Shown here piece by piece: positions 1 to 8,421 of a stretch of 28,769 bases of DNA (positions within the stretch are counted from its first letter, which is position 1; the number at the start of each line of letters is the position of its first letter). A program made the translations under genes and the position numbers. The stretch spans positions 1-28,769 of the forward strand of contig CALXAW010000005.1 of NCBI GenBank assembly GCA_944386375.1. The letters are read 5' to 3'. The DNA comes from an uncultured Clostridia bacterium. Its GTDB lineage: Bacteria; Bacillota; Clostridia; TANB77; CAG-508. Under the pieces are notes generated by a model. It saw only the letters and a list, made by a program, of their open reading frames with translations. It did not search any database and had not been told where the DNA came from.

Positions 1-1376
1 TCTGTTGGTCTATACATTGTATATCCACCAGCCATACCTCTTGGTACTATAGATATTTGGTGTACTGGGTCTTGTGTTTCTAAAAATCTGCTTACTACTG
101 CATGGCCTGCTTCGTGGTAAGCTACTAGTTTGTTTTCTTTGTCACTTCTTACTCTTGTTTTCTTTTCTGGTCCCATTGTTACTTTTACCATTGCGTCTTC
201 TATTTCTCTCATACCTATTTCTTTTAGGTTTCTTCTTGCTGATAATAATGCCGCTTCGTTTAAAACATTTTCTAAGTCTGCTCCAGAAAATCCTGAAGTA
301 TTTTTTGCTATTATTTTTAGGTCTACATCATCTGAAATTCTTTTCTTTCTTGCATGTACTTCTAGTATTTGCTCTCTTGCTTTTACATCTGGACTTCCTA
401 CTACTATTTGTCTGTCAAATCTACCTGGTCTTAATAGTGCTTTGTCTAATACATCTGGTCTGTTTGTTGCAGCAAGTACTATAACTCCTTCGTTTGGTGC
501 AAATCCGTCCATTTCTACTAATAATTGATTTAGTGTTTGCTCTCTTTCGTCATGTCCTCCACCTAGTCCTGCTCCTCTTTGACGACCTACTGCATCTATT
601 TCGTCTATAAATACTATACATGGTGAGTTTCTTTTTGCTTGTTCAAATAGGTCTCTTACTCTTGATGCTCCAACTCCTACAAACATTTCTACAAAGTCTG
701 AACCACTTATTATAAAAAATGGTACTCCTGCTTCTCCTGCTACTGCTTTTGCCAACAATGTTTTACCTGTACCTGGTTGACCTACTAATAGCACTCCTTT
801 AGGTATACGTGCTCCCATATCTATGAATTTTTTTGGATTTTTTAAAAATTCTACTATTTCTTCTAATTCTTCTTTTTCTTCGTCTACTCCTGCTACATCG
901 TCAAATGTTACTCTTGTTTTGTCTGTTGCATTTACAAGCCTTGCTTTGCTTTTTCCAAATGTCATGGTTCTTGCTCCACCTTGGTTATTACCATTCATCA
1001 TAAAGAACCAGAATATTAAGAATATTATTAATAAACCAAATGGTGTAAGTAGGCTTATTATTGTTATAAACATAGATTGTGATTTTTCTTCTAATGAGAT
1101 TGCATCACTTTTTAAGTATTCTTCTGCATATGTTATAAAACTATCTATACTTGGTATGTTTACTTCTTTAGGAGTTTTGTCTGTTGTTAGTTGCACTGTA
1201 GCTGATGTTCCTCCAGCAGATAATTCTACACTTTCTACTTCTCCTGCTTCCATACTTGAGATTAGTTCACTATATTTCATTTTGGAATTACTGTTATCTA
1301 CTATTGAAGATAATACTACTAAAAAAATAATTCCAATTATTAGCCACATAGCCAATGTTTTTATTCCATTTTTCAC
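1..1376 (-). CDS. ftsH: ATP-dependent zinc metalloprotease FtsH (partial, C-terminus outside window)
   Basis: Membrane-anchored AAA+ protease that unfolds and degrades membrane and regulatory proteins. About 458 codons are present; the reading frame runs off the left edge, so the end of the protease domain is missing. Visible in order: an N-terminal transmembrane segment (residues about 5-25), an extracytoplasmic loop, a second transmembrane segment (about 100-120), Walker A GQPGTGKT (about 197), Walker B IVFIDEID (about 250), the SRH region with RPGRFDRQ, and the zinc motif HEAGH (about 420). The start is GTG at 1374-1376, chosen because AGGAGGT (1386-1392) lies just upstream and the translation begins with the usual short tail and membrane helix. 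It follows tilS, but a good promoter of its own lies in the 115-base gap. The hpt gene that commonly sits between tilS and ftsH in Firmicutes is absent. Confidence 0.97.
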   Translation of the reverse strand, partial: MKNGIKTLAMWLIIGIIFLVVLSSIVDNSNSKMKYSELISSMEAGEVESVELSAGGTSATVQLTTDKTPKEVNIPSIDSFITYAEEYLKSDAISLEEKSQSMFITIISLLTPFGLLIIFLIFWFFMMNGNNQGGARTMTFGKSKARLVNATDKTRVTFDDVAGVDEEKEELEEIVEFLKNPKKFIDMGARIPKGVLLVGQPGTGKTLLAKAVAGEAGVPFFIISGSDFVEMFVGVGASRVRDLFEQAKRNSPCIVFIDEIDAVGRQRGAGLGGGHDEREQTLNQLLVEMDGFAPNEGVIVLAATNRPDVLDKALLRPGRFDRQIVVGSPDVKAREQILEVHARKKRISDDVDLKIIAKNTSGFSGADLENVLNEAALLSARRNLKEIGMREIEDAMVKVTMGPEKKTRVRSDKENKLVAYHEAGHAVVSRFLETQDPVHQISIVPRGMAGGYTMYRPT

Positions 1377-1401
1377 TTATTATCTACCTCCTATGTTTTG
1401 C

Positions 1402-1430
1402 AATATAACACACTTTATTTTGTTTTTCAA
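1402..1430 (-). promoter_or_regulatory. Sigma-A type promoter of ftsH
   Basis: Read on the minus strand: -35 TTGAAA (1425-1430), a 17-base spacer, -10 TATATT (1402-1407). It lies about 25 bases upstream of the GTG start of ftsH. Confidence 0.72.
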
Positions 1431-1491
1431 TAGTTTTTTTGTAGATTTTTTGTGTCCTAAACAGGCATAAAACCGCTTGTTTTACGGATGC

Positions 1492-2487
1492 TTATGTTAT
1501 GCTATAAAAAAATATTTTACCTTTTTTTACTAAAATTTTTATATTTTTGTTTGGTGTTAGATATTTGTTTCCAATATTGTTTTTACAAAGCTTTATTATG
1601 TCATCTATATGTATTTTTTCTATTCCTTTACTGCTTCCTTTTAGCTTTGTTATAGTATATAGTACTAACTTCTTTTTTATTACATTATCTAATATATTAA
1701 ATTTTTTTAGGTCTAGTATTATAGTGTTTTCCTTTTCTTCTATTAATAGGTTTTGGTACTCGTTTTTAGTGATTTTGCTTAAGTATTGTTGTTCTTCTGT
1801 TATTATTTCTGATAACCTTGTTATTGTATTTACTATGTTTGGATTAAATTCTTTTTGTATATATGGTATTACTATATTTCTTATTTTATTTCTCGTGTAG
1901 GTATTTTCAAAGTTTGTTTTATCTATTCGTGGTTCTAGTTTGTTTTGGTTACAGTATTTTTCTATGTCTGCTCTTTCTATTTCTATTATTGGTCTTATAT
2001 ATTTTTCGTCTCGTTTTGGTTCAATTCCTTTTATCCCTAAGCTTCCAGAACCTCTTAGTAGATTCATTATAATTGTTTCTACTTTGTCATTTTTGTTATG
2101 TGCTATTGCTATTTTGTTTGCTTTTGTTTTTTGCATTATTTCGTCAAAAAATTCATATCTCACTATTCTTCCTGCTTCTTCTGTTCCCACTTTTTTATTA
2201 TTAGCATATTTTTGTACATCTATTCTTTTTATATAGTATTCTATATTATTTTTTTTACAAAAGTTTATAACATAGGTTTCGTCTTCTTCTGCTTCTTTTC
2301 TTATCATGTGATTTACATGACATACTATAATATTAAATGATAAGTTGTTTTTCGGGTTTTGTCTTATTTTGTTTAAAATGTCAAGCATAAAAATAGAATC
2401 TGGTCCTCCTGAAACAGCTAATACTATTTTGTCACCAGATTTTATCAAATTATATTTATTTATTGTTTTTAAAACTTGTTCTTCCAT
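1492..2487 (-). CDS. tilS: tRNA(Ile)-lysidine synthase TilS
   Basis: Uses ATP and lysine to convert C34 of the CAU-anticodon tRNA-Ile to lysidine, so that it reads AUA codons. That matters in this genome, where ATA is frequent. The 331-aa protein has the N-type ATP-pyrophosphatase P-loop SGGPDS near residue 26 and the downstream PP-loop family regions (HVNHMIRKEAEED, GHN-type segment IAIAHNKNDKVET, RPIIEIERADIEKYC). It is much shorter than the roughly 430-470 aa enzymes of E. coli and Bacillus and appears to lack their full C-terminal domain, resembling the short form. ATG starts two bases after the dnaB stop codon, so translation is probably coupled. No convincing terminator follows the TAA. 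Confidence 0.95.
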   Translation of the reverse strand: MEEQVLKTINKYNLIKSGDKIVLAVSGGPDSIFMLDILNKIRQNPKNNLSFNIIVCHVNHMIRKEAEEDETYVINFCKKNNIEYYIKRIDVQKYANNKKVGTEEAGRIVRYEFFDEIMQKTKANKIAIAHNKNDKVETIIMNLLRGSGSLGIKGIEPKRDEKYIRPIIEIERADIEKYCNQNKLEPRIDKTNFENTYTRNKIRNIVIPYIQKEFNPNIVNTITRLSEIITEEQQYLSKITKNEYQNLLIEEKENTIILDLKKFNILDNVIKKKLVLYTITKLKGSSKGIEKIHIDDIIKLCKNNIGNKYLTPNKNIKILVKKGKIFFYSIT

Positions 2488-2489
2488 TT

Positions 2490-3818
2490 TTAATCAAACC
2501 TTTTTTCAAGATTTACAAATTTTGTATAACTTCCAAGCCATAAAAGCTCTACTGTTCCGGTTGAGCCTCCTCTGTGCTTAGCAATTATAACTTCTGCAAT
2601 ATCTTTTTTTTCTGATTCTTCGTTATAATAGTCGTCTCTATATAAAAACATTACTATGTCTGCATCTTGCTCTATTGCACCAGATTCACGTAAGTCTGAT
2701 AGCATTGGCCTATGGTCTGGTCTTTGTTCTACTGCTCTAGATAATTGTGATAGTGCTATAACTGGTACATTTAGTTCTTTTGCTAGTATTTTTAATGATC
2801 TACTTATTTCTGATATTTCTTGTTCTCTGCTTCCATTTCTTCTGCCACTTGCTTGTACTAATTGTAAATAGTCTATTACTACTAGTCCAATGTTTTTTTC
2901 TAGCTTTAGTTTTCTGCATTTTGCTCTTATTTCCATAATAGAAATTCCTGGAGTGTCATCTATATATATTTCTGCATCTGATAGTTCTCCTATTGTTCCT
3001 GCAAGTTTTACCCAGTCATCTTCTTCTAGCTTTCCTGTTCTTACTTTGTTGCTGTCTACCATAGCTTCGCTACATAGGATTCTGTTTACCATTTGCTCTT
3101 TTGACATTTCTAGGCTAAATAGTGCAACTGGCACTTTTGCTTTTGTTGCTGCATTTGTTGCTATATTTAGCGCAAATGCTGATTTTCCCATTGCTGGTCT
3201 TGCTGCAATTAGTATTAGGTCTGAGCCATGTAATCCTGCTGTTCTATAGTCTAATTCTGCAAAGCCTGTTGGCACACCTGTTATGTGTTGTTTTCTGTTA
3301 TATAGCTCTTCTAATTGGTTAAAACTTTCTACTAATACATCTTTTATTGGTGTATACCCTTTTTGGTTTTTGTTTTGTATGGCATTAAATATCTTTTTTT
3401 CTGCATTGTCCATTATGTCGTCTACATTTTCGGTTGGGTCATATCCTAATTCTATTATTTCATTTCCTGTTTTTATTAGGTTTCGTAATATTGATTTTTC
3501 TTCTACTATGTTTATGTATTTTTGTACATTTGCAGTTGTTGGTACTTTGTCTGGAAGGCTTGCTAGATATTCCAAACCACCAACTTGCTCAAATTTTCCC
3601 ATTGATGTTAGTTCTTCTTTTAGTGTTATTATGTCTATGGGTTCTGCTTTATTGTACAAATTTAGAATTGCTTCATATATTGTTTTGTTGTCTTCTCTAT
3701 AAAAGCTTTCTGGCTTTAGCGATTCTATACTTGCTATTACTGCATCCTTGTCTGTTAGCATACTTCCTAGTACGGCTTGCTCAGCTTGGATGTCTTGTGG
3801 TGGCACTTTTCCTTCCAT
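2490..3818 (-). CDS. dnaB: Replicative DNA helicase DnaB (DnaC in Bacillus)
   Basis: Hexameric 5'-3' helicase that unwinds DNA ahead of the replisome. At 442 aa it matches the family. The N-terminal domain begins VPPQDIQAEQAVLGSML. The RecA-like core carries Walker A ARPAMGKSAFALNIA, the FSLEMS motif, the Walker B region VVIDYLQLV and the LRESGAIEQDADIVMFLYR motif. No intein is present. The start was set at ATG 3816-3818, not the upstream in-frame GTG at 3890. AAGGAAGG stands five bases before this ATG, the GTG has no ribosome binding site, and the family N-terminus begins just here. It lies between rplI and tilS in the gdpP operon. Confidence 0.96.
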   Translation of the reverse strand: MEGKVPPQDIQAEQAVLGSMLTDKDAVIASIESLKPESFYREDNKTIYEAILNLYNKAEPIDIITLKEELTSMGKFEQVGGLEYLASLPDKVPTTANVQKYINIVEEKSILRNLIKTGNEIIELGYDPTENVDDIMDNAEKKIFNAIQNKNQKGYTPIKDVLVESFNQLEELYNRKQHITGVPTGFAELDYRTAGLHGSDLILIAARPAMGKSAFALNIATNAATKAKVPVALFSLEMSKEQMVNRILCSEAMVDSNKVRTGKLEEDDWVKLAGTIGELSDAEIYIDDTPGISIMEIRAKCRKLKLEKNIGLVVIDYLQLVQASGRRNGSREQEISEISRSLKILAKELNVPVIALSQLSRAVEQRPDHRPMLSDLRESGAIEQDADIVMFLYRDDYYNEESEKKDIAEVIIAKHRGGSTGTVELLWLGSYTKFVNLEKRFD

Positions 3819-3898
3819 GTTTCCTTCCTTTCCGTTGGGTAGTTGCGTAATAATTACAATTTTGGCATTATTAAAATTTAATTCTTCCACAACTTTTT

Positions 3899-4348
3899 TT
3901 AATTTTTTCCAATTACATCTATTTTGGCTGTACCAATAACTCCTTCATATAGTTTTATTTCTACATTGTGAAAGCCTAGTGTTTTTATTGTTTCTTTTAG
4001 GTTTATTTTCTTTTTGTCTATTTTTATTTTGTGTTGCGCTTCTAAGTTTTCTGCTATTTCTTTGCTTGATACTCCGCCAAATATTTTTCCGTTTTCTCCT
4101 GCTCTTACTTCTACTTTTATTGTTATTTTTTTTAGTTTTTCTGCTATTTGCTTTGCTTCTTCTTTTTCTTGGTCTTTTTTGTATTGTGCAGAGTCATTTT
4201 TTGCTTTTAATTTGCTCATATTCGCATTGTTTGCTTCTACTGCTAAATTCTTAGGGAATAGGTAGTTACGTGCATATCCATCTGATGCGTTTATTATTTG
4301 GTCTTTTTTGCCTACTCCTTTTATGTTTTCTTTTAAGATTACTTTCAC
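3899..4348 (-). CDS. rplI: 50S ribosomal protein L9
   Basis: Large-subunit protein that binds 23S rRNA near the base of the L1 stalk. At 149 aa it has family length. The N-terminal domain is canonical (MKVILKENIKGVGKKDQII, then GYARNYLFPKNLAVEA), followed by the long connecting helix rich in Lys and Glu (about residues 40-75) and the C-terminal RNA-binding domain with GKIFGGVSSKEIAENL. The start is GTG at 4346-4348 with GGAGG about eight bases upstream. That ribosome binding site overlaps the end of gdpP. The gdpP-rplI-dnaB order is classic for Firmicutes. Confidence 0.97.
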   Translation of the reverse strand: MKVILKENIKGVGKKDQIINASDGYARNYLFPKNLAVEANNANMSKLKAKNDSAQYKKDQEKEEAKQIAEKLKKITIKVEVRAGENGKIFGGVSSKEIAENLEAQHKIKIDKKKINLKETIKTLGFHNVEIKLYEGVIGTAKIDVIGKN

Positions 4349-4360
4349 AATTTTACCTCC

Positions 4361-6382
4361 TTATATGTTTTCTGCATAGTATTCGTCAATTTTTTCTATT
4401 AGTTGTTTTTTTACTTCTTCTACTGTTGTGTTTTCTAGTTGTGCTCCTGCTAGTGTAATGTGTCCGCCTCCACCTAGCTTTTCTAGTATTACTTGTACAT
4501 TTATGTCTCCTATAGAGCGTCCACTTATTGTTACTTTATCTCCTTGTTTTGCTATTACAAATGATGCTGTTATATCACTTATTGTAAGTAGCTCGTCTGC
4601 TGCTTTTGCACACATTAGTCCTGCGTTTTTGTCTTTTGAGTCATATACCGAAATTCCTATTGAGCCTTTTATTATTTCTGCATCTTTTACTATTTGTGCT
4701 ATTTTATTAAAGCTTTCTAGGTCACTTTGAACCCATTTTTTTACTCTTATTATATCTACTCCACATTTACGTAAATATGCTGCTGCTTCAAATGTTCTTA
4801 CTCCTGTTTTAAATGTAAAGTTTTTGGTGTCCATCATTATTCCTGCATATAAACTTTCTGCTTCCATTGTTGTTAGCTCTGCTTTTGTTCTAACATATTG
4901 TATAAGTTCTGTAACTAATTCTGCTGCTGATGATGCATATACTTCTTGAAATGTTAGCATACTTTTTTCTATATAGTTTGCACTTCTTCTGTGATGGTCT
5001 ATTATTACAATTTTGTTTGTTTTTTCTAATAGTTTAGGTTCTTCTATATATGTTTTTTTGTGGGTGTCTACTATTATAAGTAGTGTTTCGTTAGATATTT
5101 TGTCTAGGGCTGTTTCTTTGTTTATTAATACATTTTTGTATTCTTCTATTTGGTTTATGTCGTCTATAAAGTTTTTTAGTGTTAGCCCTTCTGCATTTAG
5201 TACTATATATGCGTCTTTTTCTAAACTTTTTGTTATTCTATATATTCCTAGTGCTGCTCCTAAGCAATCTATATCTGGGTTTGTATGACCCATTATAATT
5301 ACATTTTTTGCTTCTTTTATTAGGTCTTCTAAGGCATGTGCTACAACTCTTGCTTTTATTTTTGTTCTTTTTTCTACTTCTTCTACTCTTCCGCCAAAGA
5401 AGTAGTATTGTCCATTTGTACGTATTGCTGCTTGGTCTCCACCTCTACCTAGTACTATGTTCATTGTTTCTAACGCTGATTCGTATTTTTCTTTGTCTGT
5501 GTCTCCTTCACTTGATACTGCTATACTTAATGTTAGTTGTTGCATTTTGCCATTTGCTTGAATTTCTTTTATTGTGTCTAATAAGCTAAATTTGTCTTCT
5601 TTTATTTGTTTTAAATATCTTTGTTCAAATACATATATGTATGTGTCTCTTTCTGTGTCTGATTTTATTAGTATTCCTTTGGTTGGATTTGTCCATTCGT
5701 AAATACATTTTTCTATTTCTGCTACCATTTGTATTTTTTTATCACTGTCTACCTTTTTCATTGTTTCGTCATAGTTGTCTACTGTAATTATTGCTACACA
5801 TGTTTTTGAGTTTTGACATTCGTCTTTTAATTTTATGTTTTCTGTATTGTCTACAAAGTACAATATAATCATATATTCATTATGTTTTTTTCTGTTGTTT
5901 TTTCTTTTTACAAATTCTCCAATTATTTTGTAGTCTCTATTTCCTATTTTTTCTTGTCTTATTATTGATTTGTCTTTTTTGTTTTCTCTGTTTTCTATTT
6001 CGTTTTTTATTTTTACAATTAGGTCATTTAAATAATTGTTTATATCTATATTGGCAAATTCTGTTGTGAATTTTACACTGCGCCAAATAATATTTCCGTC
6101 TGTTTCTAATATTACAAGCGGAAATGGAGAATTAATTAAACTGCTTTTGGCTGCTGAGTCTACAGTTAGTGTTAAGTCTTGTAATTGTTCTGATATTTCG
6201 CTTTTTCTCTTTTGGTTAGCAAAATATGTATATCCTAATATTATTAAATAGGCTAAAATTGATGGTATTATAAGTTTAGGATTTAGTATATCTATTAAAA
6301 TTAATAAAACTGCTATTATTATTAAGTATATTTTTGTTCTAGATACAAATGTATAAAATACTTTTCTATTATTGTTAGGCAT
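4361..6382 (-). CDS. gdpP: Cyclic-di-AMP phosphodiesterase GdpP (DHH/DHHA1 family, YybT type)
   Basis: Membrane-bound phosphodiesterase that hydrolyses c-di-AMP, a second messenger controlling wall homeostasis, potassium and osmotic balance. The 673-aa protein has two N-terminal transmembrane helices (about residues 13-55), a PAS-like domain (about 60-150) and a degenerate GGDEF domain (about 170-310). The DHH domain carries GHTNPDIDCLG, IIVDTHK and IIDHHRR, which supply the metal-binding Asp and His residues. The DHHA1 domain has GGGGHITLAGA near the C-terminus. All expected catalytic motifs are intact. It is the first gene of the gdpP-rplI-dnaB-tilS run. ATG is preceded by AAAGGGG, and a near-consensus promoter lies just upstream. 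Confidence 0.96.
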   Translation of the reverse strand: MPNNNRKVFYTFVSRTKIYLIIIAVLLILIDILNPKLIIPSILAYLIILGYTYFANQKRKSEISEQLQDLTLTVDSAAKSSLINSPFPLVILETDGNIIWRSVKFTTEFANIDINNYLNDLIVKIKNEIENRENKKDKSIIRQEKIGNRDYKIIGEFVKRKNNRKKHNEYMIILYFVDNTENIKLKDECQNSKTCVAIITVDNYDETMKKVDSDKKIQMVAEIEKCIYEWTNPTKGILIKSDTERDTYIYVFEQRYLKQIKEDKFSLLDTIKEIQANGKMQQLTLSIAVSSEGDTDKEKYESALETMNIVLGRGGDQAAIRTNGQYYFFGGRVEEVEKRTKIKARVVAHALEDLIKEAKNVIIMGHTNPDIDCLGAALGIYRITKSLEKDAYIVLNAEGLTLKNFIDDINQIEEYKNVLINKETALDKISNETLLIIVDTHKKTYIEEPKLLEKTNKIVIIDHHRRSANYIEKSMLTFQEVYASSAAELVTELIQYVRTKAELTTMEAESLYAGIMMDTKNFTFKTGVRTFEAAAYLRKCGVDIIRVKKWVQSDLESFNKIAQIVKDAEIIKGSIGISVYDSKDKNAGLMCAKAADELLTISDITASFVIAKQGDKVTISGRSIGDINVQVILEKLGGGGHITLAGAQLENTTVEEVKKQLIEKIDEYYAENI

Positions 6383-6410
6383 AATCTACCCCTTTCTTTA
6401 AATCCTTTCT

Positions 6411-6439
6411 ATTTTACTTCTAATTGCCTAATTTGTCAA
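6411..6439 (-). promoter_or_regulatory. Sigma-A promoter of the gdpP-rplI-dnaB-tilS operon
   Basis: Minus strand: -35 TTGACA (6434-6439), 17-base spacer, -10 TAAAAT (6411-6416). It lies about 30 bases before the gdpP ATG. Confidence 0.8.
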
Positions 6440-6475
6440 GTTTACAATTAATCATAATTTTTCTATTATATGTTG

Positions 6476-6512
6476 AAAATAGAGGGGTTGAAATATCACC
6501 CCCCTCTATTTT
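6476..6512 (-). terminator. Intrinsic terminator after the FGE-fold gene (possibly bidirectional)
   Basis: A 12-base-pair perfect stem, AAAATAGAGGGG (6476-6487) with its complement at 6501-6512, around a 13-base loop. A and T tracts flank the GC-rich core, so it could work in both directions. It lies about 25 bases after the stop at 6537 and upstream of the gdpP promoter. Confidence 0.85.
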
Positions 6513-6536
6513 TGGCTTAAGCATTTTATGAGTACT

Positions 6537-7406
6537 TTATCTTACACAAAGTGCAATTCTAAAACCAGTTGTTCCAAAGCCGATATTTTTAATACTTGTT
6601 CCTCTTGTTGCAACAGGGACATTGTTTCCAAAGTCATAATACGAGCCACCACGAATTACGGCTTCGTTATTATACTTCTTTTCTTGTGTCCATTCATTTA
6701 CATTGCCTGCAAGGTCATAAATATTATTAACACACCAATCTTCGTTACTTCCGGTTTTGGCTAATGTATTTGGGGTATTATTTGTATTTAAATAATTTCC
6801 CCAACTACTAGAGTCTTTTGCAATTTCGTCATGTGTTTTGGCACCTGACTCTAGTAACCACTCTAGTATTGAGTCATATTCTGCACCATAAGGTAAATGA
6901 CTTAGAAGTGCACCATTTGGTTCAAATCTAATTGCAGCCCATCTTGCATCAGAAAAGTCTATTTTAGTCCAAGGCTTTTCTCCTCTTACAGATTGTGGTT
7001 TTAATGTTTCTGGATTTTGTGAGATATTATATGTTGAAATATAAAACCCACCATATCTGTTGATACTAATATATTGTTGTTTTAGCTCTTCTGTAAATGG
7101 CTCATAATAACAGCCTTGTCCAAAAGTTTCTTCCCTGAAATTGCGTCTTCCGAATGCTTGTGGAAGTACTAGAGTATCTAATACTCCACTTTTTTCCAAG
7201 TATCCAACAGGAATCCATGTAAAACTACTTCCATCTGATTTTCTTTCAATTACAAATCCACTAAACCATTCTCCATAAACATGTCTATATCCCTTTGTGA
7301 CTGGCGGATCCTTATATGCTTCTGGGTCTGTAACATATTTACCTAGTATTTTGTCTAAAGTTTTCTCATCTTTGTGCCTAATCCAACTAGTTGTTGTCCG
7401 TTTCAT
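6537..7406 (-). CDS. SUMF1/formylglycine-generating-enzyme-fold protein, probably non-catalytic
   Basis: A 289-aa protein with the C-type-lectin-like FGE-sulfatase fold. Recognisable landmarks are FTWIPVG (62-68), GGFYISTYNIS (119-129), a LPxGAEYD segment matching the family RLPTEAEWE (171-178), NIYDLAGNVNEW (228-239), RGGSYYDFG (252-260) and terminal GFRIAL (281-286). Genuine FGEs carry a redox/copper Cys pair just after the RGGS motif. None is present here: the only Cys residues are 99, 225 and 287. The sulfatase-activating reaction is therefore unlikely, and a binding role is more plausible. There is no signal peptide. The gene has its own promoter and terminator, and its coding sequence looks more GC-rich by eye than its neighbours, suggesting an independent, possibly acquired, unit. 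The fold is also used by diversity-generating-retroelement target proteins. Confidence 0.85.
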   Translation of the reverse strand: MKRTTTSWIRHKDEKTLDKILGKYVTDPEAYKDPPVTKGYRHVYGEWFSGFVIERKSDGSSFTWIPVGYLEKSGVLDTLVLPQAFGRRNFREETFGQGCYYEPFTEELKQQYISINRYGGFYISTYNISQNPETLKPQSVRGEKPWTKIDFSDARWAAIRFEPNGALLSHLPYGAEYDSILEWLLESGAKTHDEIAKDSSSWGNYLNTNNTPNTLAKTGSNEDWCVNNIYDLAGNVNEWTQEKKYNNEAVIRGGSYYDFGNNVPVATRGTSIKNIGFGTTGFRIALCVR

Positions 7407-7448
7407 TATGTTTACCTCCTATAGCTAGATTTACAACGGATTTCTATG

Positions 7449-7464
7449 ATGGCTTTTTCGCCAT
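7449..7464 (-). other. Small hairpin in the 5' leader of the FGE-fold gene
   Basis: On the minus strand ATGGC GAAAAA GCCAT forms a five-base-pair stem with a six-base loop between the promoter and the ribosome binding site AGGAGGT (7414-7420). It sits at or near the expected transcript start, so it may be a 5'-end stabilising hairpin. No known riboswitch was recognised. Confidence 0.4.
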
Positions 7465-7471
7465 TATGTTA

Positions 7472-7500
7472 ATTATATATTATTTTTTTGTTTTTTGCAA
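7472..7500 (-). promoter_or_regulatory. Sigma-A promoter of the FGE-fold gene
   Basis: Minus strand: -35 TTGCAA (7495-7500), 17-base spacer rich in A, perfect -10 TATAAT (7472-7477). Confidence 0.78.
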
Positions 7501-7510
7501 TATTTATGGC

Positions 7511-7548
7511 AAAACAGCTGTTATTTTTATTATAATAACAGCTGTTTT
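7511..7548 (-). terminator. Terminator hairpin after the thioredoxin-reductase-like gene
   Basis: A perfect 14-base-pair stem, AAAACAGCTGTTAT (7511-7524) with its complement at 7535-7548. It begins right after the TAA at 7550-7552. T-rich sequence flanks it on both strands, so it ends the 10667-7550 transcription unit. Confidence 0.82.
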
Positions 7549-7549
7549 A

Positions 7550-8410
7550 TTATTTTTCTTTTAAGTATTTGTTTACTTCTAAACCTGCTACTGTTCCTTC
7601 GTATACAGCTTTAGATACTTGAAGTAAGCCTCCTGTACAGTCTCCACATGCATATATTCCATTTATGTTTGTTTGCATGTTTTGGTCTACTACTATTTTG
7701 TCTCCATTTGTCATTAGTCCTATTTTTTTTGCAAGTTCTATACTTCCTGCTGTTCCTTGTGCTATAAATACTCCGTCTGTTTCTAATGTTGTACCATCTG
7801 TAAATCTTACTTCTTTTACTCTATTTTCGCCACTAATTTCTTCTATTTTTTTATCTACTACTTCTACATTGTCTGCTCTAAATTCTGGCGCTTTTTCTCC
7901 ATTTGTTAGTATGGTAATTTTGTTTGCAATATTTATTAGGTCATTAGTTTCAGATAATGCATAACTTCCGCTTCCTATAACTGCTACATTTCTGTTTTTA
8001 TAAAAAAATCCATCACAAATAGCACAATAGCTTACTCCCTTACCTTCTAGCTCTTTTACTCCTTTTATATTTGTTTTATTCTTTTTTGTACCTATTGCTA
8101 TTATTATGGCTTTTGCGAAATATATGTTTTTATCTGTTACTACTTCAAACCCTTCTTGTATTATGCCCACTCTAATTACTTCTTCTTTTAATGTTTTTAT
8201 TCCTATGTTTTGTGCTTGCTTTATTCCTGTTTTATATAAGTTACTTCCAGATATTCCGTCTTCAAAGCCATAGTAATTTTCTATTTTTGCGGCTTTTTGT
8301 AAGCTTGTGCTTTCTTGGTATATTATTAGTGTTTTTTTATTTGCTCTTTGTGTATATAAACCAGCAGAAATTCCTGCTGGTCCTCCTCCTATAATAATTA
8401 CATCATACAT
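7550..8410 (-). CDS. Thioredoxin-reductase-like FAD/NAD(P) disulfide oxidoreductase
   Basis: A two-domain flavoprotein of the class II pyridine nucleotide-disulfide family that transfers reducing equivalents through a redox disulfide. The 286-aa protein has the N-terminal FAD-binding motif GGGPAGISAGLYTQRA (8-23), a CAIC redox motif (C129, C132, in SYCAICDGFFY), a second dinucleotide-binding loop VIGSGSYAL (144-152) and the C-terminal FAD motif GIYACGDCTGG. It is somewhat shorter than classical TrxB (about 310-320 aa), and the second glycine loop is GSGSYA, not the usual GGGDSA. The electron donor and partner could therefore differ, and a ferredoxin- or NADH-linked paralogue is possible. ATG follows AAGGAG. 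It is last in an operon with two envelope genes. Confidence 0.88.
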   Translation of the reverse strand: MYDVIIIGGGPAGISAGLYTQRANKKTLIIYQESTSLQKAAKIENYYGFEDGISGSNLYKTGIKQAQNIGIKTLKEEVIRVGIIQEGFEVVTDKNIYFAKAIIIAIGTKKNKTNIKGVKELEGKGVSYCAICDGFFYKNRNVAVIGSGSYALSETNDLINIANKITILTNGEKAPEFRADNVEVVDKKIEEISGENRVKEVRFTDGTTLETDGVFIAQGTAGSIELAKKIGLMTNGDKIVVDQNMQTNINGIYACGDCTGGLLQVSKAVYEGTVAGLEVNKYLKEK

Positions 8411-8421
8411 AGTATTTCTCC

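Noticed and set aside
823..1470. 215-aa plus-strand open frame opposite ftsH
   Set aside because: It is antisense to clearly conserved FtsH sequence, is low-complexity (Ser/Phe/Leu rich) and has no ribosome binding site. Long antisense frames are common opposite A-ending codons.
1456..1495. Terminator between tilS and ftsH
   Set aside because: Only imperfect, bulged pairing (AAACAGGC with GCTTGTTT) and no T tract in the direction of transcription.
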